64,000 nucleotides of DNA, from the NCBI RefSeq assembly GCF_003386235.1, contig NZ_QRDZ01000001.1:248001-312000 (forward strand). The letters run 5' to 3'. Within the stretch, counting starts at the first letter, position 1. Every line of letters starts with the position of its first letter. Positions 43,875 through 53,444 of this stretch are shown here, one piece after another. Under the pieces are notes generated by a model. The model searched no databases. It was given only the letters and a program-made list of their open reading frames with translations, and was not told the origin of the DNA. The position numbers were made by a program, and so were the translations under genes. This DNA comes from Cohnella phaseoli. GTDB taxonomy: Bacteria; Bacillota; Bacilli; Paenibacillales; Paenibacillaceae.

Positions 43875-43904
43875 GCGAATAGGAGGGAGAATCATCCTAT
43901 TCGC
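43875..43904. promoter_or_regulatory. Inverted repeat in the AraC/SDR divergent region
   Basis: GCGAATAGGA and TCCTATTCGC form perfect 10-base arms around a 10-base centre, between the divergent AraC and SDR starts. It is a possible operator, or an mRNA leader hairpin for the SDR. Confidence 0.4.
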
Positions 43905-43987
43905 AACGTGAGGATGCACGAAAACGGCGATTTTGTGGGACTCTGAGGAGAGGACGAAGCGCAATAACGAATGGGGGATCTGAAAAT

Positions 43988-44833
43988 ATGGCGGACAAAG
44001 AGCACCTGAAAGGCCGCGTCGCCGTCATTACCGGTGGCAGCGGCGTTTTATGTTCGGCGATGGCGGTCGAGCTGGGCGGCTGGGGCGTAAAGGTTGCGGT
44101 TCTGAATCGCACTGCCGACAAAGGAGAGGCGGTTGCCGAACGAATCCGCCAAAATGGCGGAGAAGCAATCGCCGTCGCCTGCGACGTACTGAATTCGGAC
44201 AGCGTTCGGGCGGCGGAGGAGCAGGTGGCGAAGGCGCTGGGGGCGTGCGATATTTTGATTAACGGGGCAGGGGGCAATCACCCCGACGGCATTACGACGA
44301 AGGAAACCTTTGAAGCTGCGGACTTGCTGCAGCCGGACGTTAAGACGTTTTTCGATCTGACTGTGGACGGTTTTTCCTCTGTCCTCAACCTGAACTTCCT
44401 GGGCACTCTGATCCCGACGCAGGTATTCGCGAAGCGGATGGCCGGCAAGCCGGGCGCGACGATCGTCAATCTCTCGTCCATGAGCGCGCCGAGCCCGATG
44501 ACGAAGGTGCCCGCGTACAGCGCGGCCAAGGCGGCTGTCGATAACTTTACGCAGTGGCTGGCGGTGCATATGGCGGAAGCGGGCATACGGGTGAATGCGA
44601 TCGCTCCGGGCTTTTTCCTGACCGAACAGAATCGCAGGCTGCTGACGAACGAAGACGGTTCGCTGACGGAGCGTTCTCACAAAATAATCTCCCATACGCC
44701 GATGAGGAGATTCGGCAAGCCGGAGGACCTGCTAGGCGCGCTGATGTGGCTCGTGGACGACTCCGCGTCGGGCTTTGTCACGGGCGTTACGATACCGGTA
44801 GACGGCGGGTTTATGGCGTACTCCGGAGTCTAG
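43988..44833 (+). CDS. SDR, D-mannonate/fructuronate oxidoreductase-like (YjmF type)
   Basis: 281 residues. Cofactor site [20 protein letters not shown], an insertion ([23 protein letters not shown]) characteristic of the YjmF/UxuB-type SDRs, catalytic Ser in VNLSSMSAP and [10 protein letters not shown], then [12 protein letters not shown]. In Bacillus the family member YjmF is associated with hexuronate catabolism and reduces D-fructuronate to D-mannonate. No uxuA- or uxaC-like gene is present in the window. A strong terminator follows. Substrate assignment is by similarity only. Confidence 0.75.
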   Translation: MADKEHLKGRVAVITGGSGVLCSAMAVELGGWGVKVAVLNRTADKGEAVAERIRQNGGEAIAVACDVLNSDSVRAAEEQVAKALGACDILINGAGGNHPDGITTKETFEAADLLQPDVKTFFDLTVDGFSSVLNLNFLGTLIPTQVFAKRMAGKPGATIVNLSSMSAPSPMTKVPAYSAAKAAVDNFTQWLAVHMAEAGIRVNAIAPGFFLTEQNRRLLTNEDGSLTERSHKIISHTPMRRFGKPEDLLGALMWLVDDSASGFVTGVTIPVDGGFMAYSGV

Positions 44834-44836
44834 CTT

Positions 44837-44887
44837 AAAGAAGAAGAGCAAGGAGCGTCCCTAATACGCGCCCTGCTCTTCTTCTTT
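44837..44887 (+). terminator. Strong stem-loop after the SDR gene
   Basis: AAAGAAGAAGAGCA and its perfect complement form a 14-base stem with further pairing near the loop. It lies directly after the SDR stop. Confidence 0.8.
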
Positions 44888-44947
44888 CTTCGTATAATAT
44901 AATGAAAGAAACAAACAGCGCTTGGCTCAAGCGGAAGGAGTTGCGCG

Positions 44948-45316
44948 ATGGGAAAATTCAAAATCAAGCGGGTCTATGAACAGACGGAAACCGGCGACGG
45001 ATTTCGAGTGCTGGTGGACAGGCTGTGGCCGCGGGGAATGACGAAGGAGCGGGTTGGTGCGGAAGTGTGGCTGAAGGAGGTTGCGCCCAGCCCGGAGCTG
45101 TGCCGCTGGTTTGGCCATGTGCCTGAGCGATTCGAACAATTTCAGGCGAGCTATGCAGCCGAGCTGCGAGACGAAGCGGCCCGGCCTCTTGTCGATCAGC
45201 TGCGGTCATGGGTCAAGGAGCAGGACGTTACGCTGCTATACGCGGCGAAGGACGAACGGCACAATCAGGCGATTGTGCTGAAGCGGTATTTGGAAGGGGA
45301 GTTGCCACGCGAGTAG
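44948..45316 (+). CDS. DUF488 family protein (YeaO-like)
   Basis: 122 residues. IKRVYEQTETGDGFRVLVDRLWPRG is the family signature, followed by the W..E..PSPELCRWFGH block and VTLLYAAKDERHNQA. The family is widespread and small, cytoplasmic, with conserved Arg and Lys residues suggesting an anion- or nucleotide-binding site; its function is not established. It is a single gene between a terminator and a palindromic repeat. Confidence 0.85.
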   Translation: MGKFKIKRVYEQTETGDGFRVLVDRLWPRGMTKERVGAEVWLKEVAPSPELCRWFGHVPERFEQFQASYAAELRDEAARPLVDQLRSWVKEQDVTLLYAAKDERHNQAIVLKRYLEGELPRE

Positions 45317-45356
45317 ATGTCGCGAGCGGCCATCCATTTTCAACGTTAGAAATAAT

Positions 45357-45480
45357 AAGGCTGTCTCCTAAGCATTTCAGGTTGCTCTGAACGATAATCG
45401 AGACTAAAGGTACATAAGTTACATACGCCTTTATTTGTCTATCGATCATCTTAAGCAGCTGTGCTTATGGGACAGTCCTT
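45357..45480. repeat. Palindromic repeat element, intermediate form
   Basis: AAGGCTGTCTCCTAAGCA at the left end is matched by the inverted right end (TGCTTATGGGACAGTCCTT); GATAATCGAG/CTATCGATCATC continue the arms. It fills most of the 305-base gap between the DUF488 and zinc-ribbon genes; the rest of that gap shows only an AT-rich leader. Confidence 0.8.
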
Positions 45481-45621
45481 TTCTGTCTACACAAACCTAG
45501 CTCCGCACCCTCTTGCTCATGTTCAATGTTATAGCTCGGCAGGAAAAATCGAAAAAATGTCGAATTATAATTGTTTGCATAAAATGTGATTCATACTAAC
45601 GACGTTTAAAGGGGTAAGGCA

Positions 45622-46896
45622 ATGTTTTGTTTGAAATGTGGTACGGAGCTTCCGGAGGGAAGCAAGTTTTGCAATCATTGCGGAGCTTCTCTCGCAGCCG
45701 TCGGGCAGACGGAGGAAATGAAGGAGAGAACGGATCCTGCAGGGATCCCCGAGGAGAACGAGACGGCGGTCGCCCTTGATCCTGCTTTGAACGGCAGAGG
45801 CATTCAAGATTATATCGGCGATACGACGGCCAATCCGGCTTCGCGCAAACGAGTCCCTATTCTTGTATATGTGCTTCCCATTGTCAGCCTGGTTATCGTA
45901 GCGGCGCTGCTGGGATCAATTTATGCGTATCAAAAATCGGTTAACCGCCAGGTCGAAGAGCTGCTGCAGCAGGGAGAGCAGCTTGCGCTGGACGGCAAGC
46001 TGGCCGAAGGCAAGGCCGCGATCGAGAAGGCGCTGGAGAAGCGGCCGGACCACCGTGTGCTGTTGGCGGATCAGAAGCTGCTGACGGACGCGATCGCTCT
46101 GCAGGCCCGCTTGGACGACGCCGACAAGCAGCGGAAGGGCAAGAAGTTCGACGAGGCGATCAAGGAGATCGATTCGTTGCAGAAGGAGCTGGCAAGCCGT
46201 TCCGGCCCCGTTTTCCAGAAGCTCGTCGCCGCTGTCGATACGAAGAAGGAAGAGGTCGTCGTAGAGCAGGTTGTCGCCGGCTTGCCAGCGAAGAAAGCGG
46301 TCGAGGAACTGGCTCCTCTGTTTAATGTCATCAGAGATTACAAGGGCGAGGCGGCACAAAAGGCGGCTAATCAAATCAAGCAGAAAATCGCAGACATCGC
46401 TTACGAAAAAGCGTCTGCCGAGCTCAGCGACAAGCAGTTCGCAAATGCGCTTGTCACCCTGGAAGAGGCGCTGAAGTTCGACGAGAGCAACAAGAAGCTG
46501 ACAACGCTGAAAACGACCGTCGAGCAGAAAAAGCAATCGTTCGAAGAGGCGGAGAACCGCCGTATCGAGGAAGCGATCGAGAAGGCGAATCAGGAGGACC
46601 TTGCCAACAGAACGGAAGCGGTAGAGCTGGTCTCGGTCGATGCGTTCACGGACGAATACGGCTACTTCATCGTGGAGGGCACGATCAAAAATCGCGCGAC
46701 GCGTTCAATCAGCTCCGTTCTCCTTTATTTCGATATTTTGGATGAATCCGGAGAAGCCGTGGATCAAGCCTCCGTCTATGTCTCGCCGGAATTTCTCGCT
46801 TCCGGGGACGAGGGAGATTTCTATGCGGAGTTCTACAACTACGAGGACAACATGAGCTCGGTGAATGTGAACCGCGCCGAGTGGCAGCTTAACTAA
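45622..46896 (+). CDS. Zinc-ribbon membrane protein with FxLYD-type C-terminal domain
   Basis: 424 residues. N-terminal zinc ribbon MFCLKCGTELPEGSKFCNHC (two CxxC pairs), one membrane helix at about 78-98 (PILVYVLPIVSLVIVAALLG), then a long charged helical, TPR-like or coiled-coil region (about 105-325) rich in Lys/Glu, and a C-terminal beta domain of FxLYD type (IVEGTIKNRATRSISSVLL). The topology puts the ribbon in the cytoplasm and the rest outside. It may transmit a stress signal or act as an adaptor. The HtrA-like protease gene follows after 22 bases, so the two probably work together. Confidence 0.75.
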   Translation: MFCLKCGTELPEGSKFCNHCGASLAAVGQTEEMKERTDPAGIPEENETAVALDPALNGRGIQDYIGDTTANPASRKRVPILVYVLPIVSLVIVAALLGSIYAYQKSVNRQVEELLQQGEQLALDGKLAEGKAAIEKALEKRPDHRVLLADQKLLTDAIALQARLDDADKQRKGKKFDEAIKEIDSLQKELASRSGPVFQKLVAAVDTKKEEVVVEQVVAGLPAKKAVEELAPLFNVIRDYKGEAAQKAANQIKQKIADIAYEKASAELSDKQFANALVTLEEALKFDESNKKLTTLKTTVEQKKQSFEEAENRRIEEAIEKANQEDLANRTEAVELVSVDAFTDEYGYFIVEGTIKNRATRSISSVLLYFDILDESGEAVDQASVYVSPEFLASGDEGDFYAEFYNYEDNMSSVNVNRAEWQLN

Positions 46897-46918
46897 CCGA
46901 AAGGCAGGACCGCAGATT

Positions 46919-48064
46919 ATGAAAAACTGGATTGCGTTCGTCATCTCAGGTTTAATTCTCGCCTCTGGGGGCTTCGCCGCCTACGAGCTGAACGATCGCT
47001 GGAGCGCCTCTGTCGTGCATGCGGAATCGCAGCTTGGCAGTCCCGATATTGCATTGAAGGAAGACGCCAAGCCCAATCTTAAAGAAATGATTCGCGAAAG
47101 CCAGAAGCACGTTGTTTCGATCGAAGTGGCTTTGGAGGACGGCACGTCGCTTGGCTCGGGTTTTCTCTATAATGACAAGGGAGACGTCGTTACTAACGCC
47201 CACGTCGTCACCGGCGCTCTCAGCGTTCGGGTGAAGACGAGCGACATGAGCATTCATCCCGGCAAGGTAATCGGCATAGACGAGGAGAAGGACATCGCCG
47301 TCGTTCGGGTCGAAGCGTTGGTCGGCAAGGAGCCGATGGCGGTCGATAAGGAAACGAAGATCGAGATCGGCGATCAGGTCATGGCTTTCGGCAGTCCTTT
47401 AGGTCTGGATAATACGGTTACGACCGGCATCATTAGCGGCGTCGACCGCGACATGGACATCGATTCGACCAAATATCGCGGCGTCTATCAAATCTCCGCG
47501 CCGATTACGCACGGCAACAGCGGCGGGCCGCTTGTGCTGGAAAGCAACGGCAAGGTGATCGGAATCAATTCCGCGGGCAACGATCAGGGAAGCATCGGCT
47601 TTAGCATTCCGTATCTTCAAATCGCCGGCATGATCGAGGATTGGAGCTTGAATCCGGACGAGGAGCTGGCGAAGCAATCGTCCAGTCTGGGCACCGACGC
47701 CGTCTTTACGACGGGATATACGAAAGAAACGTTTGCGGCGGACGCCCAGTATATCGTCCAATACTTTTACGAGTCGTTGAGCAGCGGCGATTATGTGTCG
47801 GCGTACAGCGTTCTGGGCAGCGACTGGCAGACAAAAACGACCTACGAGAAGTTCCGCGAAGGCTACCTGAACACGGAGAGCGTAACGGTGACCAGCAGCT
47901 CGGTTCTGTCGGGGACGGAAAAAGAGGCGCAAATCTCCGCGACCATCGAGGCCTGGGAAAACCGCGACGAAGGAACGGTGCTTAGCAAGTACAGTCTGAC
48001 CTACAAGGTTAAGCTGGAAAACGATATGGTCAAAATCATCTCGGGCAAAGGGAAGAAGCTGTAA
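46919..48064 (+). CDS. Membrane-anchored HtrA-like serine protease without PDZ
   Basis: 381 residues. An N-terminal signal anchor (WIAFVISGLILASGGFAAY) is followed by a trypsin-like S1C domain with the triad His95 (VVTNAHVVTG), Asp125 (EEKDIAVVRV) and Ser201 (HGNSGGPLV). Where DegP-type proteases carry PDZ domains, this one has a roughly 110-residue NTF2/DUF4878-like domain (AQYIVQYFYESLSSGDYVSA onwards). It is probably an extracytoplasmic protein-quality or processing protease. It is encoded directly after the zinc-ribbon membrane protein. Substrate recognition must differ from PDZ-type HtrA. A hairpin with a T-rich tail follows. Confidence 0.85.
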   Translation: MKNWIAFVISGLILASGGFAAYELNDRWSASVVHAESQLGSPDIALKEDAKPNLKEMIRESQKHVVSIEVALEDGTSLGSGFLYNDKGDVVTNAHVVTGALSVRVKTSDMSIHPGKVIGIDEEKDIAVVRVEALVGKEPMAVDKETKIEIGDQVMAFGSPLGLDNTVTTGIISGVDRDMDIDSTKYRGVYQISAPITHGNSGGPLVLESNGKVIGINSAGNDQGSIGFSIPYLQIAGMIEDWSLNPDEELAKQSSSLGTDAVFTTGYTKETFAADAQYIVQYFYESLSSGDYVSAYSVLGSDWQTKTTYEKFREGYLNTESVTVTSSSVLSGTEKEAQISATIEAWENRDEGTVLSKYSLTYKVKLENDMVKIISGKGKKL

Positions 48065-48109
48065 GCGGTCGTTTGAAAAATTCGATGGTTAATTCGATTC
48101 TCGAGTCTA

Positions 48110-48155
48110 GTCTTTCGTCTCCATGTAGAATAGAGGCGGAAGACTGTTTTCTTTT
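48110..48155 (+). terminator. Probable terminator after the protease gene
   Basis: GTCTTTCGTC and GGCGGAAGAC pair over ten positions with wobbles, and TGTTTTCTTTT follows. Confidence 0.5.
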
Positions 48156-48185
48156 ATCGCACCCGTGAAGAAGGAGGCCACATTA

Positions 48186-49949
48186 ATGAAGATCATTACG
48201 CAGGCGCCCCGCAGCTCCATCTTCATGAAGATCGTCTTGACGTTCCTGGCGCTGCTGATTCCGCTATACACGTTAAACCTGTATATGAACGAGTCCGGCC
48301 AGGAGACGGTCCGCAAGGAAATCGTCAGCTCGATGAACGCCAAGGTGGAGCTGTACGTCAACCTGATCGAGTCGGATTTCGAGCGGGTCATCAAGCTGAT
48401 CGAAGCCTATGTGAACGATGTGGATCTGATGAAGCTAAGCACTGCGGTCGACGTCATGTCCGACATTGAGCGGACGGATGCGATTCTGGCGCTGAAGAGC
48501 AAGCTGAACTTGGTGAAAACGTCGAATAGCTTCGTGCAAAATGTAATCGCATTCATTCCGCGGTTGGACCGCAGCGTCACCTCGAACGACAACGCGATCG
48601 TCGCCTTCGACGAAGAAGCGTTCCTCGCGCTATCCGTAGCGACTAACCGCTATGAATCTCCTTATCTGCTATGGAAAGATCGGCTGTTCATCAGCGTTCC
48701 CTATCCCGACCCCCCATCCGGCAACAAGGCTCCGGTATTTCTGCTGGCGGTGGAGGTGTCTAAGCCGGCGCTGCGGGAAGCGCTTCGTCAATTCACGAAC
48801 AACGGAGAGACGGCCGTGTTGACCGGTAACCGCCTGCCTTGGAGCATTGTCGACGACAAAAGCTTGCCGGAGGCTGAGGCGGCCGTTCTTCAGCGGCAGA
48901 GCGGCTCCGCTCCCGGCCAGACGCTTAATGTAGGCGGGGAAAAATATTTGGTCATCGACAAATCGTCGGCTAAGCTGGATACGACGCTATCGATTCTGAT
49001 GCCGGAAAGCGCGGCCTTCGGCTCGCTCGAACGGTATCGCTGGTGGATGCTGCTGCTGACGCTGATGTCGGTCGTGATCGTCATTTTCTTCGCGCTGAGC
49101 CTTTACCGAATCATACAGCGGCCGCTGCGCACGCTAATTCGCTCCTTCAACAAAGTCGAGCAGGGGAATCTGAACATTGTCGTCCAATATCCGCTTAAGG
49201 ACGAATTCGGAGTGCTGTTCAACCGGTTTAACACGATGGTCAGGGAGTTGAACGTGCTCGTTCACGAGGTGTACGAGCATAAGTATCGGGTTCGTCTCGC
49301 CGAGCTTCGGCATCTTCAGTCCCAGATCAATCCGCATTTTCTGTACAATAGCTTCTTTATCCTCCATCGCATGGCGAAGCTGCGGGACCATGACAACATC
49401 GTGCGGTTTACAAAATATTTGGGAGATTACTTCCAGTTCATTACTCGGGACGGGAAGGATGAAATCTCGCTGCAGCTTGAGGTGAAGTATGCACGGACAT
49501 ACACGGAAATCCAATCCTTTCGCTTCGGGAGCCGGATTCGCAGCGAATTCGCCGAGCTTCCTGCGGAGCTGGAGCGCTACCTTGTACCGAGGCTGATCCT
49601 ACAGCCTCTAATTGAGAACGCGTACAACTACGGGCTGGAAAATAAAATGACGGACGGCTGGATCGCCGTCGCCTTCCGGCAGGAGCCGGATATGCTCATC
49701 GTGTCCGTGGAGGACAACGGGGAGGAACTGGACGAGCGCAAGCTGCAGGAGCTGCACCAGATGATGCTCGATCCGGAGCGACAGACCGAGAGCACGGGGC
49801 TGATCAACGTTCATCGCCGCGTGCAGATCAAGTACGGGCCGGAGAGCGGATTAATCTTATCGCGAGGCGAGGGCGGAGGCTTGCTTGCGGAGCTGAAGCT
49901 GCCGCTGAAGAAAGGAGAGGAAGACGATGCATCGACTGTTAATCGTTGA
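48186..49949 (+). CDS. Sensor histidine kinase, YesM/LytS-type
   Basis: 587 residues from the ATG at 48186 (AAGGAGG eight bases upstream). One helix near residue 20, an extracellular Cache-like domain, a second helix (WWMLLLTLMSVVIVIFFALS), HAMP, the phospho-acceptor motif SQINPHFLYNS and an HATPase with IENAYNYGL, VEDNGEELDE and STGLINVHRRV. Its gene overlaps the response-regulator gene by 23 bases. It is paralogous to the kinase at 24381 along its length, and unlike that copy has an uninterrupted C-terminus. It is the likely sensor for the transporter operon that follows. Confidence 0.9.
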   Translation: MKIITQAPRSSIFMKIVLTFLALLIPLYTLNLYMNESGQETVRKEIVSSMNAKVELYVNLIESDFERVIKLIEAYVNDVDLMKLSTAVDVMSDIERTDAILALKSKLNLVKTSNSFVQNVIAFIPRLDRSVTSNDNAIVAFDEEAFLALSVATNRYESPYLLWKDRLFISVPYPDPPSGNKAPVFLLAVEVSKPALREALRQFTNNGETAVLTGNRLPWSIVDDKSLPEAEAAVLQRQSGSAPGQTLNVGGEKYLVIDKSSAKLDTTLSILMPESAAFGSLERYRWWMLLLTLMSVVIVIFFALSLYRIIQRPLRTLIRSFNKVEQGNLNIVVQYPLKDEFGVLFNRFNTMVRELNVLVHEVYEHKYRVRLAELRHLQSQINPHFLYNSFFILHRMAKLRDHDNIVRFTKYLGDYFQFITRDGKDEISLQLEVKYARTYTEIQSFRFGSRIRSEFAELPAELERYLVPRLILQPLIENAYNYGLENKMTDGWIAVAFRQEPDMLIVSVEDNGEELDERKLQELHQMMLDPERQTESTGLINVHRRVQIKYGPESGLILSRGEGGGLLAELKLPLKKGEEDDASTVNR

Positions 49950-51555
49950 CGACGAGCCGTATACGGTAGACGGGCTGTACGAAATGCTGGAGGAAGCCGA
50001 CTTGCCCGAGCTCGAACTGTACCGCGCCTATTCGGCGATCGAAGCGATCGAATGGCTGAACCGGATCAAGATCGATATCGTGCTCAGCGATATTCGGATG
50101 CCGGGAATGGACGGGCTGCGGCTGCTGAAGGAAATTCGGGCCAGATGGCCAAGATGCAAGGTGATTTTCTTGACGGGGATCAACGAGACGAGCTATGTCC
50201 AGCAGGCGATGAGGGACGGAAGCGTCGATTATATTTTGAAGACGGAGGGAGACGAGCCGATCGAGCGAGCGATCGGCACCGCCGTAGCGGCGTTGCAGGA
50301 GGAATGGCGCAACGAGCAGATTATGCGCGACGCACAGGAGAGAATTCGCCAAGCGCTGCCTTCCCTGCGTAACGAATGGTTTCGCCGCGCGTTGCTGCAT
50401 GGGATCGAAGATGCCGGACTGTCGGCGGTCCGTCTTGAAGAGCTGGGCTGTTCGCTTGATGCGGAAGCGCCGCTGCTGCCGGTTCTGGCAAGGGTGGATC
50501 GCTGGCCGGAGGAGATGAAGGGCGGCGGGCGAACTTTGCTGCAGTTCGCGATTGAGAACATTATGGGCGAACTGTTCGAGAAGGTGCGAATGCAAGCCGT
50601 ACATGTGGACGAGCATTATTTAATGCTGCTGCTGCAGCCGAACGAGAATGAGCAAGTCGTCGGTTCGCTAAAGGACGCCGAGGCGATGACCGCTTTTGTC
50701 GCCGGCACGCTGGAGACGGCCCAAACGGCCTGTACGCAGCTTCTGCGGCTGCCTCTGTCCGTCATCAGCAGCCGGGGATTCGTGCCGTGGTCCGCACTCG
50801 CCGACTCTTACTACCTGATGAGGCGCAGGTTGGTCGTCGGCGTAGGCTTGGGCGAGAACATGCAGCTGCTGTCCGGCGCGGGTAGCGAACCCGAGCGCGG
50901 AGAGGCATGCTGGCCGACGCAGCTGTCCCGACAGCGCGAGCGGCTCGAAGCCGCACTGGAGAGCGGGCGCGAGGAAGAGGCGATAACGGCGATCGCGGCA
51001 ATGGTCGGTCACGGAGGAGAGTATTCGCGTTATCTGGAGGCGTATTATACGGCCGCGAATCTGATGATCGGGCTAATCAACCGCGCGGGCTGGGCGGAGG
51101 AGATGGAGGACGATCTGCTGGAACGGCTGATGGACGCGAAGGGGCACCCCGCACGGGAGCAGGCGGTCAGATTTCTGCAAGATACGGCCGCGCGATTAAT
51201 CGCCTTCAAGCGGGGCGCTCAGGAAGAACGTACGGACAGAATCGTCGAACGGGTCAACCGTCATATCCGCGAGCGGGTCGGGGGCGATCTGTCGCTTACC
51301 GCTCTTGCCGAGCTCGTCTATTTGAACCCGGCTTATTTGTCGGTGCTCTATAAGCAAACGACTGGACAAAATTTGTCCGACTACATTGTCGGCGTTCGTC
51401 TGGAGAAGGCGAAGGAGCTGCTGCAGCACTCCCACCTTAAGATTCACGAGCTGGCCGCTGCCGTCGGCTTCGAAAACGCTGGCTATTTTACCCGCTTCTT
51501 CCGCAAACATACCGGGCTTGGGCCGCAAGAATATCGCGAGCAAGCGGGGCGTTGA
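49927..51555 (+). CDS. Response regulator, YesN-type (receiver plus AraC HTH)
   Basis: 542 residues. Receiver with LLIVDDEPYTVDGL, phospho-acceptor Asp in DIVLSDIRMPGMDG and the lysine of YILKTEG; a linker region; AraC domain with LTALAELVYLNPAYLSVLYKQ and IHELAAAVGFENAGYFTRFFRK. AAAGGAGAGG precedes the ATG, inside the kinase gene. It is paralogous to the regulator at 22503. It probably activates the promoter at 51643. Confidence 0.9.
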   Translation: MHRLLIVDDEPYTVDGLYEMLEEADLPELELYRAYSAIEAIEWLNRIKIDIVLSDIRMPGMDGLRLLKEIRARWPRCKVIFLTGINETSYVQQAMRDGSVDYILKTEGDEPIERAIGTAVAALQEEWRNEQIMRDAQERIRQALPSLRNEWFRRALLHGIEDAGLSAVRLEELGCSLDAEAPLLPVLARVDRWPEEMKGGGRTLLQFAIENIMGELFEKVRMQAVHVDEHYLMLLLQPNENEQVVGSLKDAEAMTAFVAGTLETAQTACTQLLRLPLSVISSRGFVPWSALADSYYLMRRRLVVGVGLGENMQLLSGAGSEPERGEACWPTQLSRQRERLEAALESGREEEAITAIAAMVGHGGEYSRYLEAYYTAANLMIGLINRAGWAEEMEDDLLERLMDAKGHPAREQAVRFLQDTAARLIAFKRGAQEERTDRIVERVNRHIRERVGGDLSLTALAELVYLNPAYLSVLYKQTTGQNLSDYIVGVRLEKAKELLQHSHLKIHELAAAVGFENAGYFTRFFRKHTGLGPQEYREQAGR

Positions 51556-51642
51556 ACGTTCAGCGCTCCCCTTTGCCCGAATTTCAAAATAAAAGAGAAC
51601 AAATCTATACGTTGTTCCATTTCATCGTTCGGCGCTCCGACC

Positions 51643-51662
51643 TATACTGAACACAGGCAAAC
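51643..51662 (+). promoter_or_regulatory. Promoter block of the second transporter operon
   Basis: TATACTGAACACAGGCAAAC matches TATAGTGAATTCAGGCAAAC at 26259-26278 with only three differences and at nearly the same distance from the start codon (26 versus 28 intervening bases). It lacks a good -35 box, consistent with activation by the YesN-type regulator. Confidence 0.55.
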
Positions 51663-51688
51663 TACTACGTTAAATGAGGAGGAGTAAT

Positions 51689-53410
51689 ATGAAGAGATGG
51701 AAGGGGACGTCGGGAGCGGCTGCAGGGCTTGCTGCTTTAATGTTATTTGTAAGCGCTTGCTCCGGAACTGAGAACAAGGAGACCAACGGTGGTCAGGCAT
51801 CCGCGTCTGCGTCAAGCTCCAGCAGCGCGACCGAGCAAACAGAGAATAGCGCCGCTCCGAACGGGCCGCTGGACAAGTACGATCCTCCGATCGAGATTAC
51901 GACCGTTCGGATCGTTAACGATACGTACAAATACGATGAAGGGGAATCGATCGACAATAACGTCTGGACGCGGACGATTCAAGACAAGCTGGGCATTACC
52001 GTGAAGAACAATTGGGTCGTCAGCGGCGACGCGCCGGGCGGCCAGGGCGAGCAGAAGATGAACGTCTCGATCGCTTCGGGAGATTTGCCGGACTTTATCC
52101 CGGTTAACTCCCGTCAGCTCAAGCAACTGGTGGAGGCCGATCTGCTGATGGATTTAACCGATGTGTACGAGCAATTCGCCTCGCCGTTCACGAAGGAAAT
52201 TCTGAATCAGGACGGACCGAACGCACTGGCGTCGGCCACATTCGGCGGCAAGCTGATGGCCATTCCGAATACGACCTCGTCGATGGACAATGCGATGCTG
52301 CTCTGGGTTCGCAGCGATTGGCTGAACAAGCTGAACCTGCCCGAGCCGCGAACGATGGAGGACGCCTATGCGATTTCCGAAGCATTTACGACGCAGGACC
52401 CGGACGGCAACGGCAAGCCGGATACGATCGGAATTTCGCTGAACAAGGATCTGTACGGCGGTTACGCAGGCGTAGACGGCTTTATGAATGGCTTCCACGC
52501 TTATCCGCGCCAATGGATTCAAGACGGGTCGGGCCGGCTCATATACGGAAGCATTCAGCCGGAGATGAAGCAGGCGCTGGCCAAGCTGCAGGAAATGTAC
52601 AAGAAAGGCGAGATCGATCGCGAGTTCGGAGTGAAGGATTCGGGCAAAGCGGCGGAATTCGCGGCGGCCGGTCGGGCCGGCATGCACTTCGGTCAGATGT
52701 GGAATCCGCTCTGGCCGCTCGTAGACAACAAGAAAAACGACAGCGGCGCAGAGTGGCAAGCGTATCCGCTCGTATCGGTGGACGATCGCGTCGCGCAGCC
52801 GAGAACCGATCTGGCGGTCGGCACGTATTACGCGGTGCTGAAGAAAGCGAAAAACCCGGAAGCGCTGCTTAAAATCATCAATCTGTTCGTCGAAACCGGA
52901 TGGGGCGAGTCGACCACTCCCGACAATTACGCGGAGCACTTTACGAAGGGCGGCGTCGAGCGCCATAAGTATATTCCGTTCCAGGCGTGGCCGGCGCGCA
53001 AAAACTTGGACATTCACCTGCACCTGCTGGAAGCGGCCAATAGCGGCGACAAGAGCAAGCTGAATCCGGAGGAGCAGGAAAACGAGCGGCAGATTAACGA
53101 ATACTTGTCCGGCAAGGAAGGCACGGAGCTGGGCTGGGCGTACGAGCGCGTATTCGGCAAGGACGGTTCGTTCAAGGTTATTAACCAATATGTGTCGGGA
53201 AATCTGATTTTAGCGAACGAATTTTACGGTGCGCCTACGTCCACGATGGTAGAGAAGGATGCCACGCTGCAGAAGATGGAGCTGGAAGTATTCTCGAAAA
53301 TCATCATGGGAGATTCGATCGACAACTTCGATAAGTTCGTAAGCGACTGGAAGAAGCTCGGCGGCGACGCGATTACGGCGGAAGTCAACGAATGGAAGGC
53401 AGCCAAGTAG
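51689..53410 (+). CDS. Extracellular solute-binding lipoprotein, LplA-like
   Basis: 573 residues from the ATG at 51689 (GAGGAGG six bases upstream). Lipobox FVSAC, then a Ser-rich linker. Binding-protein core with SGDLPDFIPVNSRQLKQLV, LWVRSDWLNKLNLPEPRTM and NGFHAYPRQWIQDGSG, colinear with the protein at 26307. It contains a Ca-site-like DPDGNGKPD segment. It delivers an oligosaccharide to the two permeases downstream. A palindromic repeat lies between it and them. Confidence 0.9.
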   Translation: MKRWKGTSGAAAGLAALMLFVSACSGTENKETNGGQASASASSSSSATEQTENSAAPNGPLDKYDPPIEITTVRIVNDTYKYDEGESIDNNVWTRTIQDKLGITVKNNWVVSGDAPGGQGEQKMNVSIASGDLPDFIPVNSRQLKQLVEADLLMDLTDVYEQFASPFTKEILNQDGPNALASATFGGKLMAIPNTTSSMDNAMLLWVRSDWLNKLNLPEPRTMEDAYAISEAFTTQDPDGNGKPDTIGISLNKDLYGGYAGVDGFMNGFHAYPRQWIQDGSGRLIYGSIQPEMKQALAKLQEMYKKGEIDREFGVKDSGKAAEFAAAGRAGMHFGQMWNPLWPLVDNKKNDSGAEWQAYPLVSVDDRVAQPRTDLAVGTYYAVLKKAKNPEALLKIINLFVETGWGESTTPDNYAEHFTKGGVERHKYIPFQAWPARKNLDIHLHLLEAANSGDKSKLNPEEQENERQINEYLSGKEGTELGWAYERVFGKDGSFKVINQYVSGNLILANEFYGAPTSTMVEKDATLQKMELEVFSKIIMGDSIDNFDKFVSDWKKLGGDAITAEVNEWKAAK

Positions 53411-53444
53411 TCCGGAGGCTGGCGGATCATAGGTAAGTCATGAA

